Of a DNA stretch of 64,000 bases, positions 24,484 through 32,925 are shown one piece after another. Position numbers and translations under genes: made by a program. Origin of the DNA: Pedobacter frigoris (GTDB lineage Bacteria; Bacteroidota; Bacteroidia; Sphingobacteriales; Sphingobacteriaceae); contig NZ_SWBQ01000001.1 of assembly GCF_005116445.1 (NCBI RefSeq), positions 372,001-436,000 on the forward strand. Direction: 5' to 3'. Numbering within the stretch: position 1 is the first letter of the stretch; every line of letters begins with the position of its first letter. The notes beneath the pieces were generated by a model. That model did not search any database and was not told where the DNA came from. It saw nothing but the letters and a program-made list of their open reading frames with translations.

Positions 24484-27400
24484 ATGGATTCGTCTGTCAG
24501 AAAGTACCTAAAAGATGAACTGATGTACCAATATTTGAGACATGCGGGTAACCAGGTAATCCTGATCATAGGATTATGGATTTGGGCTTTAAATGTGAGT
24601 GGACAAAAGTTACATTTTGAACATTTGACAGTGGAAGACGGGCTCTCGAGAAATTCTGTTCTTGACATTACACAGGATAATTTTGGATTTATGTGGTTTG
24701 CCACTGGGCATGGGCTCAATAGGTATGATGGCAGCCGGTTTAGTACTTATATCAATAATCCTGCAGATAGTAATTCAATAAGTGACAATTACATCAACTC
24801 ATTATTTTTTGATAGTAGAAAGACGCTTTGGGTAGGTACATCAGAAGGGCTGAACAGCTATGTTCCTGAAACCAATAACTTCAAACGCATTGAGTTGCTT
24901 CATCAAAAAGGTGTATTGCAGCCGGAAGTTTTTTGCGTGTATGAAGACAAGAAAAATAATATCTGGGCAGGTACTGACAAAGGGCTTTTTGTAAAACGTT
25001 CATCGGCTTCCGGATTTGTAAATGCCGGGAATCTAGGGTTGGCTTCAGAATTTGCTGGCAGTGAAATCTTGTGTGTATACGAAGACCGCTTCGGTTTCCT
25101 CTGGATAGGCACAGGGAGGGGTCTTGTGAAAAGCCGCTTTAACCAAAAGTTTTCTGAGGTTGAAACCTTTGTCCACCAGCCTGATTTACCAGGAAGTATC
25201 AGCGACAGCCCTATTAAGTCTATTATTGAGGATTCTGATGGTAAGATATGGATGGCCAGCGAGAGCAAGGGGCTCAATCTGTTATACCGCAATACAGGTA
25301 CCTTTGAGCATTTTGAACATCTCTCTGGAAATCCAAATGGTCTTATTCATAATTCATTAAGGAAAATGACTTCCGATGGGAAAGGCAATATCCTGATCGC
25401 AACGCAGGAGGGATTGTGTGTGTTCGACCCCGTCAGAAGAACTTTTATCACCTATCAGAATAGGGTTAATGATCCATTAAGCCTGAATCAGAACTCCCTG
25501 TACAGCCTTTATAGAGATAAGAGTGAAAATATTTGGATAGGCACTTATTATGGTGGAGTAAACGTGGTATATGGCATAAAGACCTTATTTAAGACCATTA
25601 CGCGTGAAGAAAACAATTTAGGAATTAACCATAATGTGGTGCGTTCCATAATCCGGGATAAAAAAGGGAATTTGTGGGTCGGAACAGAAGGGGGAGGTTT
25701 GAATTACTTTGATCAGCAAACAAATAAGTTCAGTTATTACACCAATAGTCCTAAAGATCCCGCTTCATTAGCTTCCAATTTTGTAAAAACCATTTACATA
25801 GACAAAAGTGACAATATATGGGTCGGCACCAGCGGAGGAGGGTTAAATTTGTTGGATCCTGCAAACGGTAAGTTTAAGCGTTTTTTTTCAGGCAGAAGCA
25901 TGTTTGAATCCAAACGCTCTGCCATATCAACTATACTGGAGGATTCGCAAAACAGGTTTTGGGTAGGGGGCATCGGGATTAACGGTGTATATCAGCGAAA
26001 GGGAACCCAGCTTCACCCGATAAAGAATTTTCCTTTAATGGAAAAACTGAAGGATAAGATGATCATAAAGTTTTTTGAGGATGAAACCGGTAATTTATGG
26101 GTTGTTTGCCAAACGGAGATTTATCGCCTCAGCAAGAATAACAAGGTAGTCACGAAAATAACAGTTCATAACAATAGAGGCAATCTGAAGGGGCTTAATT
26201 GTTTAATACAGGATCATCAGGGTAATATCTGGTTTGGGTTTTATCATGGTGGTTTATGTGTTTATAATCCCAATGCAAAAAAGATCATTAAAAGGTATAC
26301 GGTAAAAGAAGGTTTGTGCAATGATAATGTGTTGGGTATTTTGGAAGACAAACAGCATGATCTCTGGATCAGTACAATGAATGGTCTGTCAAGATTAAAT
26401 CCACGGCAGGAAACCATTCAGAACTATACAATCTCAGACGGACTGGCTGATGATGAGTTTACTTTTAGCTCAGTCTATAAGGCTGGAAACGGGGAGCTTT
26501 TTTTTGGAGGCATGAATGGGATAACCTACTTTTTGCCGGAAGAAATCAAGGGTAACAACGACAAGTCTTCTCTTGTATTTACCGGACTCAGACTATTTAA
26601 CCAATATATAGTGCCTGGCAAAGAACAGAAAATATTAACAAAGAACATCATTTTCCGGCCGCTGCTTGTTTTCAGCAGTATGCAGAACATTTTTACGCTG
26701 GAATTTGCATTGTTGAACTACATCAAGTCTGATAAGAACAGGTACGCTTATAAACTGGACGGTGTAAATCAGGATTGGAATGAAACCACGCTGCCGCAGG
26801 CAACTTATACAAACTTACCTTCAGGAGACTATGTGTTTAGTGTAAAAGGGGCAAATAACGACGGAGTCTGGAGCGAGGCTGAACACATTCAGATTCGTAT
26901 CCTTCCCCCGTTCTGGAGAAGCTGGTGGGCATATCTTATCTATACCATTGCCATTGCAGGTATTGTTTTTTTTGTTGCCCGTTTTTTCTACCTCAAGCAG
27001 CTCCTTAAAAGAGACGAAGAACTCCATCAGATCAAACTGAACTTTTTTACAAACATCTCGCATGAGATCAGGTCACACCTTTCTTTGATTATGATACCGC
27101 TTGAAAAAGTGATCGACGAAAGCAAGGAGTATACTTTCGTTAACAAACAGTTGGATGGTATTAAAAAAAATGCCGACCGCCTTCTGGGGCTGGTGACTGA
27201 ACTGATGGATTTCAGAAAGGCAGAATCCAAAAACCTGAAACTCCATATTCAGGAAAACGATCTTGTTGGGTTTTTAAATGATATCTACGTCTCATTTAAA
27301 GAAGTATGTGAGAAAAAGAACCTGAGTCTGTCATTTAAACATCCCGAACAGCCGGTTTTGGTATTTTTTGACAAAGAGCAACTGGAAAAGGTTGTTTTTA

Positions 27401-28500
27401 ACCTGCTTTCGAATGCATTTAAATTTACACCCGAAAGCGGGCAGATTACCCTGGAGGCAAATGTAACAGAAGATGAAACTATAATTAAGGTCTCAGATAG
27501 CGGTAAAGGAATTTCACCAGATTACTTCGATAAACTGTTTACCAACTATTTCCAGGTAGACGATGCACTTCAGAATACCGGCTATGGAATTGGGCTGGCA
27601 TTGAGCAAACATATTGTAGAACTCCATCATGGAAAGATCACTGTGAGCAGTAGAATTGGTTTTACACAATTTACCGTTAGTTTGCCATTGCCGGGCGCTT
27701 TGGCTCGGGAAAACCCGATCGAGGCTGCTGCAGATACCCCTGATGATAAAAGTTTTACCATTCTGCTTGCAGAAGACAATGTCGAACTTAGAAAAATAAT
27801 TAAGGATTTGCTAGAGCCTGAATACCGTGTTTTGGAAAGTACTGATGGGGAGGTTGCACTGCAGATGGCAAGGACAGAAATCCCAGATCTGATCATCAGC
27901 GATGTGATGATGCCGAATAAGAACGGCTTTGAACTTTGCGCTGAAATTAAGACAGACGAACGGACAAGTCACATTCCTGTGATCTTGCTGACAGCCAAAG
28001 ATACCCAGTCCGATCAGATCAGCGGATTGAGCAATGGAGCAGATTTATACCTCACCAAGCCATTCAGCATCAAGATTCTGCAGTTGAGCGTCAGGAACAT
28101 CCTTGCATCCAGAGAGAAAATAAGCAGTAAATACCGTAAACAGTTTATTTTTGCGCCAAGTAATACCTTGCTGAATACGATGGACGAACAGTTTCTTTCA
28201 AGACTAATTGCGGTCATAGAGGAAGGAATGGAGAACAGGGAATTTGGGGTAGATCTTCTGGCAGACAGAATGGGAATGAGTCAGACTGTGCTCTACAAAA
28301 AAGTAAAGGCACTGACCGACATGACGGTAAACGACTTTTCTAAAAGCATCCGGTTGAAGAAAGCTGCCCAGTTGCTCAAAGAATCCGGTTATAATGTTTC
28401 CGAGGTGTCGGCTTTGGTCGGGTTTATCGATTCCCGTTACTTTACCAAAGAATTTAAACGGCAATTCGGGCAGACTCCACGCGAATATTTAAACTCCTGA
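24484..28500 (+). CDS. Hybrid two-component system sensor/regulator (HTCS)
   Basis: 1338 residues. A signal or anchor segment (about 23-38) is followed by two seven-bladed propellers of Reg_prop repeats (about 45-720; repeated NIWVGT/LWIGT motifs) and a Y_Y_Y domain (to about 810). One membrane helix (815-833) leads to a HisKA domain with H860 in ISHEIR, an ATPase domain, a receiver with D1140 in SDVMMP, and an AraC-type DNA-binding domain (about 1240-1338). It senses an oligosaccharide in the periplasm and activates a polysaccharide locus. The usual TP after HEIR is SH here (HEIRSHLSL), a mild oddity. The 62-bp element in front of it suggests autoregulation. Confidence 0.95.
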   Translation: MDSSVRKYLKDELMYQYLRHAGNQVILIIGLWIWALNVSGQKLHFEHLTVEDGLSRNSVLDITQDNFGFMWFATGHGLNRYDGSRFSTYINNPADSNSISDNYINSLFFDSRKTLWVGTSEGLNSYVPETNNFKRIELLHQKGVLQPEVFCVYEDKKNNIWAGTDKGLFVKRSSASGFVNAGNLGLASEFAGSEILCVYEDRFGFLWIGTGRGLVKSRFNQKFSEVETFVHQPDLPGSISDSPIKSIIEDSDGKIWMASESKGLNLLYRNTGTFEHFEHLSGNPNGLIHNSLRKMTSDGKGNILIATQEGLCVFDPVRRTFITYQNRVNDPLSLNQNSLYSLYRDKSENIWIGTYYGGVNVVYGIKTLFKTITREENNLGINHNVVRSIIRDKKGNLWVGTEGGGLNYFDQQTNKFSYYTNSPKDPASLASNFVKTIYIDKSDNIWVGTSGGGLNLLDPANGKFKRFFSGRSMFESKRSAISTILEDSQNRFWVGGIGINGVYQRKGTQLHPIKNFPLMEKLKDKMIIKFFEDETGNLWVVCQTEIYRLSKNNKVVTKITVHNNRGNLKGLNCLIQDHQGNIWFGFYHGGLCVYNPNAKKIIKRYTVKEGLCNDNVLGILEDKQHDLWISTMNGLSRLNPRQETIQNYTISDGLADDEFTFSSVYKAGNGELFFGGMNGITYFLPEEIKGNNDKSSLVFTGLRLFNQYIVPGKEQKILTKNIIFRPLLVFSSMQNIFTLEFALLNYIKSDKNRYAYKLDGVNQDWNETTLPQATYTNLPSGDYVFSVKGANNDGVWSEAEHIQIRILPPFWRSWWAYLIYTIAIAGIVFFVARFFYLKQLLKRDEELHQIKLNFFTNISHEIRSHLSLIMIPLEKVIDESKEYTFVNKQLDGIKKNADRLLGLVTELMDFRKAESKNLKLHIQENDLVGFLNDIYVSFKEVCEKKNLSLSFKHPEQPVLVFFDKEQLEKVVFNLLSNAFKFTPESGQITLEANVTEDETIIKVSDSGKGISPDYFDKLFTNYFQVDDALQNTGYGIGLALSKHIVELHHGKITVSSRIGFTQFTVSLPLPGALARENPIEAAADTPDDKSFTILLAEDNVELRKIIKDLLEPEYRVLESTDGEVALQMARTEIPDLIISDVMMPNKNGFELCAEIKTDERTSHIPVILLTAKDTQSDQISGLSNGADLYLTKPFSIKILQLSVRNILASREKISSKYRKQFIFAPSNTLLNTMDEQFLSRLIAVIEEGMENREFGVDLLADRMGMSQTVLYKKVKALTDMTVNDFSKSIRLKKAAQLLKESGYNVSEVSALVGFIDSRYFTKEFKRQFGQTPREYLNS

Positions 28501-28539
28501 TAAGTCTTTGGTTTTTGAGCGATATAGATGAAGTTCGAG

Positions 28540-28601
28540 AACGATTGCATAGTTTTAGCTGCGGATATCTTCATTAAAGCGATCAGAACTAGTTAGATTC
28601 G
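28540..28601 (+). promoter_or_regulatory. 62-bp conserved promoter element, copy B (upstream of the first GH2 gene)
   Basis: AACGATTGCATAGTTTTAG at the left and TAGATTCG at the right, 41 bases before the ATG. The middle block GGATATCTTCATTAAAG is identical to copy A. Located between the HTCS stop and the GH2 start. Confidence 0.75.
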
Positions 28602-28642
28602 TTTACTTATTTCTTCATTTGTTAACCAAATAATGAACTACA

Positions 28643-31642
28643 ATGAATTCGTTTACCGGATACCAATTTTTTAAAGCAGCAGGCTCATTCATTTTATTAT
28701 GTATTGGTGTGCCTTTGTCATTAAATGCACAGTCAAAAGTAAAAGGTAAACGCGAAGTTCTATCCCAATCTCAAAAAGTTATTTCCCGCTCTTTTGAATT
28801 CAGAGGTATCAGTGATCATGCATCTGCAAACGGTGAGACTGATTTTAAAGGTAAGAATGAAACAATGTCAACGGAAGACAGGGTGAAGTTTCTCGATGTC
28901 TATGCGAATTATGCTGCGCAATGGTTCGGTGATCCCGGCTTAAATAAGCTGGCGGCCACTCCGAAGGAAATAGCCGCCCGGTTAAAGGAAATAAAACCGG
29001 TACCGCTGCCTTCTTTTCGGAAGGTGATCAGACTAAATGAGGGCTGGAAGCAAAATGCAGTACAGGCGGTTAAAACAGAAAAGGACCGCCCCTGGAGACT
29101 AAATAAAAATGCAGAGTTGAAAGCCGGTGAATTGCTTTTCCATGCGGGTGAAAATGCAGTCATCAATCTGGCAAAAAGCTCAGGCTGGCGATACGAGCTG
29201 AGGTGGGAGGCTGCGAAGAAAAAAAGCGGAGCCATTGTGAAATGGAAATTTGGAACATTTGAAGCCCCTGAGTCGGCCTGGCTGAAAGAAGACGGGAAAC
29301 ACTTTTTTCGTTTTAAGGCAGATCTGGCGGAAAAAATGGCTTACATATGGAAAGATGAAAAATGCATAGCCAAATTCTCCTTTCATCATGCGGAGAACAA
29401 AGAATTTTTTTTTAAGATCCTGAACAGTGCCGATGTCAGTCTGCATAGCCTGGTATTCATTGATTACAAATACAGATTGGATAAGGATGGTAAGCAGGAT
29501 GAAGTGGTTTTGCCGGGAGGAATGCCAAGAAAGGCCTATCGTGACGGCCAGGTATTTGAACCGGTTTGTCTGGCAGAAGATAACTTTAAACCTTCCCCCG
29601 ATATGAACGGCTGGACCACGGAAAAATATGACGACCAGTTATGGGAAACTGCAACTTTACCTTGTGTGCACGGTGGTTTCAGAGAGATTGGAGAAGACCT
29701 TTATTTAAGAAAAACGGTGGTGATCCCTTCAGCAAAGCGTGTCTTGCTGGATGTGGAAGCTCTGGACCCTTCAGGTGAAATCTATGTCAATGGCAAGCTT
29801 GCGGCAAAGATCCCTAACCGTTTGCCGGTGAAGCTTGATATTACTTCATTCGTTAAGCAGGGTGAAAATGTGATTACCTATAAGATCAATTACAACTGGA
29901 TCGATGACCTGGTAAGCCATGCGATGCTCGACCGGTCATGCGGATGGTTTGCCGGCCGCACTACTCTACATCTTTTTTCTGATGCGGCAGGTATCAAGGA
30001 AGTTTTTGCAAACACTATGAGTATCGAAAAGGGGAATACGGCAGCACAGCACAACCAGATTTCCGTTGAAAATACGAGCGAAAATGTCTTCGAAGGCAGC
30101 CTGCAGGTTACCTATAGTCCATGGTTTCCTAAAGAAGGTGCTGTCGTCGCTTCAAAGGTTCAGCAGATTAGTATTGCTGCCAATACAGCAGCGCAGTTAA
30201 AGATTAACCTGGATGTTAATAACGCCAAATTGTGGAACCCTGAATCGCCGCAATTGTATTCAGTACGGGTGGTATTGAAGAACAAAAAGGGAGAGGTAAT
30301 TGATGACTTTGTGACTACAACAGGCATCCGGACGATAGCGCAAAAAGAAGGGAAGTTGTATTTAAATGGTAAACCAACACTTTTGGTAGGCGCGCAGAAT
30401 ATGGGCATACGTCCTTACCCCGATCTGGAAAATGCATCTAAATACAACAGATCTGCTACTAACGAAATGATCATGTCTGAAATTCTTGCCATAAAAAATA
30501 TGGGTGGGAATCTTTTCAGGCTACATGTACACATGGCCCTGAACAAAACTGGAGGCATCAATGATCCGCGCTTTGCTGAAATTGCAGATCAGCTGGGTAT
30601 GGCACTGATCTGGTGTAACCCATCCTGGGTAAGAGAGGGCGACGAAAGAACCATCGACACAAAAAATGTAGGACACTATATCCAACAGATCTATAACCAT
30701 CCAAGTATCATCATCTGGGAAATGGGTAATCATCCAAATGCCTTTGACAGAAGTAATCCTGCAAGTGCATCACGAACAGATGACTTTGTGCGGAATACGG
30801 TAAGATCCGTGCTGGCTACCGACTCATCCCGTTTGATTTCTCCAACTACTTACTGGTCGCATACCCATTATGGTAATGACCTCGGTACCCTTGACTGGCA
30901 AAAAAAAACTATTCAGGCGGTGCAGGAATATACGCATCCACTGGTAACCAGAGGCTCACAGGATGCCCTTACGGGCTATGGTGCATCATGGACGGTACTT
31001 AGACAATGGCCTTCAGGAAAGGCGAAAGATGCGCTGGACAATAAGATCAGGGCCTGGTTTAATTTTGAGCACGAAGAATCTACTGGTCAGCCTAACTGGG
31101 CATTATCTGAAGGCATGCCATGGCATCATATCCGGTCTTATGAAAAACCTTATGATCAGGGAAGTATTGGCCGTACACTTGAATTGAAAGAATGGCGGGC
31201 AAGCCAGGGCTGGCAGGCATTCAGCGCGTACGAATCTACGAAAAAGCAAATTTGGAACGGGGTAGTGGGTTTTTCATGGTGTACCATAGAGGGCGGGGCG
31301 AATGCAGGAACCTACGAAAAGCCATTGCTCGATCCGATGGGCCATGCAAAGCTGGCTTGGTATATTCATCAGTTTTTCGGGAATAAAATAATTGCAGGCA
31401 GCGAAAATGTGGATGTGGTATACGGGCCAGATGATGAGATCGTACCTTGTATTTTTAATGTCGGTGAAAAGACTAAAGTCAGTCTGAAAATAACGGTTAA
31501 AACCGTCGATAATAAAATGGTTAAAATCTATATTATCCCGGATATCTTGTTAGAGGGCGGCTGCAGGCTAACAAAGCTGCGAGCTATAAAGCCAGAGTTG
31601 CCAAAAGACAAATATTGCGTGGTAACTTATGAAGTCTTTTGA
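28643..31642 (+). CDS. Glycoside hydrolase family 2-like protein, atypical active site
   Basis: 999 residues with a signal peptide (to about residue 29). An N-terminal region of no known family (30-320) is followed by a GH2 sugar-binding jelly roll (about 325-450), an immunoglobulin-like GH2 domain (450-575) and a TIM barrel (from about 580, opening with KEGKLYLNGKPTLLVGAQNM). In GH2 the acid/base Glu follows Asn in W-x-x-G-N-E. Here the motif is W692-E-M-G-N-H697, so His replaces Glu. A nucleophile candidate is in FNFEHEEST (E809, E811 or E812). It may use another acid, another mechanism, or act as a binding protein. Its 3' end overlaps the convergent lacI-type gene by 16 bases. Confidence 0.85.
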   Translation: MNSFTGYQFFKAAGSFILLCIGVPLSLNAQSKVKGKREVLSQSQKVISRSFEFRGISDHASANGETDFKGKNETMSTEDRVKFLDVYANYAAQWFGDPGLNKLAATPKEIAARLKEIKPVPLPSFRKVIRLNEGWKQNAVQAVKTEKDRPWRLNKNAELKAGELLFHAGENAVINLAKSSGWRYELRWEAAKKKSGAIVKWKFGTFEAPESAWLKEDGKHFFRFKADLAEKMAYIWKDEKCIAKFSFHHAENKEFFFKILNSADVSLHSLVFIDYKYRLDKDGKQDEVVLPGGMPRKAYRDGQVFEPVCLAEDNFKPSPDMNGWTTEKYDDQLWETATLPCVHGGFREIGEDLYLRKTVVIPSAKRVLLDVEALDPSGEIYVNGKLAAKIPNRLPVKLDITSFVKQGENVITYKINYNWIDDLVSHAMLDRSCGWFAGRTTLHLFSDAAGIKEVFANTMSIEKGNTAAQHNQISVENTSENVFEGSLQVTYSPWFPKEGAVVASKVQQISIAANTAAQLKINLDVNNAKLWNPESPQLYSVRVVLKNKKGEVIDDFVTTTGIRTIAQKEGKLYLNGKPTLLVGAQNMGIRPYPDLENASKYNRSATNEMIMSEILAIKNMGGNLFRLHVHMALNKTGGINDPRFAEIADQLGMALIWCNPSWVREGDERTIDTKNVGHYIQQIYNHPSIIIWEMGNHPNAFDRSNPASASRTDDFVRNTVRSVLATDSSRLISPTTYWSHTHYGNDLGTLDWQKKTIQAVQEYTHPLVTRGSQDALTGYGASWTVLRQWPSGKAKDALDNKIRAWFNFEHEESTGQPNWALSEGMPWHHIRSYEKPYDQGSIGRTLELKEWRASQGWQAFSAYESTKKQIWNGVVGFSWCTIEGGANAGTYEKPLLDPMGHAKLAWYIHQFFGNKIIAGSENVDVVYGPDDEIVPCIFNVGEKTKVSLKITVKTVDNKMVKIYIIPDILLEGGCRLTKLRAIKPELPKDKYCVVTYEVF

Positions 31643-32640
31643 TGTAATTCTGTATCAAGTATCCTGGTCTCAAATTCTGTGACAGGATACTTGCTTTCAA
31701 TAAGCTTCAGCAGCATTTCCATAGCAACTTCTCCCATTTCAAAGGATTTTTGCCTGACGTAAGAGATGGAAGGGGAAAGTAAATCTACCACATCTGAATT
31801 CGAAAAGCCCACCACCATCATCTCATCAGTGCTGATGTTTAATTTCCTTAAAGCACGTATGCAGGAAATACTGATCCTGTCGCTGCTGATAAAAATGGCA
31901 TCCGGTTTATCCTTCATTGCCATTAGCTCTTGAATAGCAGCGCTTATATTTCTATCAGAATTATTGCCCTTACCGAAATTCTTTACCAGTTCAGGTTTAA
32001 AGGCAATCCCATGATCAGTTAAAGCTTTCAGATAGCCCGACATCCGTTCATTCGTAATCGAAAGCTGGGGTGCATTGGCCAGCATGGCAATGCGTTTGCG
32101 TCCTGACCTGATGAGTAATTCTGTTGCATTAAAGGCGCCTGTATAGTTGTCAGACGTAACTTTAAATGTGGGTATTTCATCTATGATCCGATCAAAAAGC
32201 ACCATTGGCAATCCCTGTTCATTTAAGCGCTTCAGCAGGCTGTAATCTTTGGTTTCAGAGGAGACAGAAATTAACAGGCCATCTACCGAACGCTGGGTAA
32301 GATGGCTGACATTGGCCAGTTCCTTTTCTGCAGAATCATGAGTTTGCGTGATGATGGTATTATAACCTCTTTCATAGGCTATGGATTCTATGCCCGCGAT
32401 GGCTTGTGAAAAAAAACTATTGGCAAGCTCAGGAACCACTATGCCTATCGAGTAGCTGCGGCCATTTTTAAGACTTACGGCTATAGGGTTAGATTTGTAG
32501 TTGACTTTCTTAGCGTATTCCGAAACTAGGTCCTTTGTCTTTCTGCTGATATCGTAGGTATCACGCAATGCTCTGGATACAGTTGAAACGGATAGATTTA
32601 ATGCAACAGCAATATCTTTTATCGTAACTGGCTTATACAT
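31627..32640 (-). CDS. LacI family transcriptional regulator
   Basis: 337 residues. The N-terminal LacI helix-turn-helix (VTIKDIAVALNLSVSTVSRA) and hinge helix (KSNPIAVSLKNG) are followed by a periplasmic-binding-protein-like sensor (about 62-335). It is divergent from the first susC gene, the classic position for a repressor of a glycan locus, and works beside the HTCS, so the locus appears to have two inputs: periplasmic oligosaccharide (HTCS) and cytoplasmic sugar (LacI). The intergenic region contains a perfect CG-centred palindrome at 32788. It ends within the 3' end of the GH2 gene. Confidence 0.93.
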   Translation of the reverse strand: MYKPVTIKDIAVALNLSVSTVSRALRDTYDISRKTKDLVSEYAKKVNYKSNPIAVSLKNGRSYSIGIVVPELANSFFSQAIAGIESIAYERGYNTIITQTHDSAEKELANVSHLTQRSVDGLLISVSSETKDYSLLKRLNEQGLPMVLFDRIIDEIPTFKVTSDNYTGAFNATELLIRSGRKRIAMLANAPQLSITNERMSGYLKALTDHGIAFKPELVKNFGKGNNSDRNISAAIQELMAMKDKPDAIFISSDRISISCIRALRKLNISTDEMMVVGFSNSDVVDLLSPSISYVRQKSFEMGEVAMEMLLKLIESKYPVTEFETRILDTELHQKTS

Positions 32641-32678
32641 GTATAATTGGTATGAAATAAAGGTACTTAAAAAAACTC

Positions 32679-32694
32679 ATGTGATTGACCACAT
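32679..32694. promoter_or_regulatory. Inverted repeat in the lacI-susC intergenic region
   Basis: ATGTG-ATTGAC-CACAT, 5-base arms with a 6-base centre, 39 bases upstream of the lacI-type start. It could be a regulator site but is short and may be chance. Confidence 0.25.
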
Positions 32695-32787
32695 AACGTA
32701 TCGGTGTTTTCTGGTAATCTGCTATGAAAGTAACTCTATATGGTCAAAAATGGCCTAAACGTAAAATATTCCTACAAATTAAACAGG

Positions 32788-32799
32788 ATTGTCGACAAT
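32788..32799. promoter_or_regulatory. CG-centred palindrome, candidate LacI-family operator
   Basis: ATTGTCGACAAT is a perfect 12-base palindrome with the central CpG typical of LacI/GalR-family operators. It lies in the 285-base region between the lacI-type gene and susC, 126 bases before the susC start. The assignment to the adjacent regulator is inferred. Confidence 0.5.
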
Positions 32800-32925
32800 A
32801 CATGTCATGTGTTTTCTCAAAATTAGCTGTTGCAGCCGGTGCATTATTTCCGGTTGCCTAAACCTAACCAACTAATGTATGAACAGAAAATGCTTAACCA
32901 GTATTTACAAAATTATTAGAAGCGT

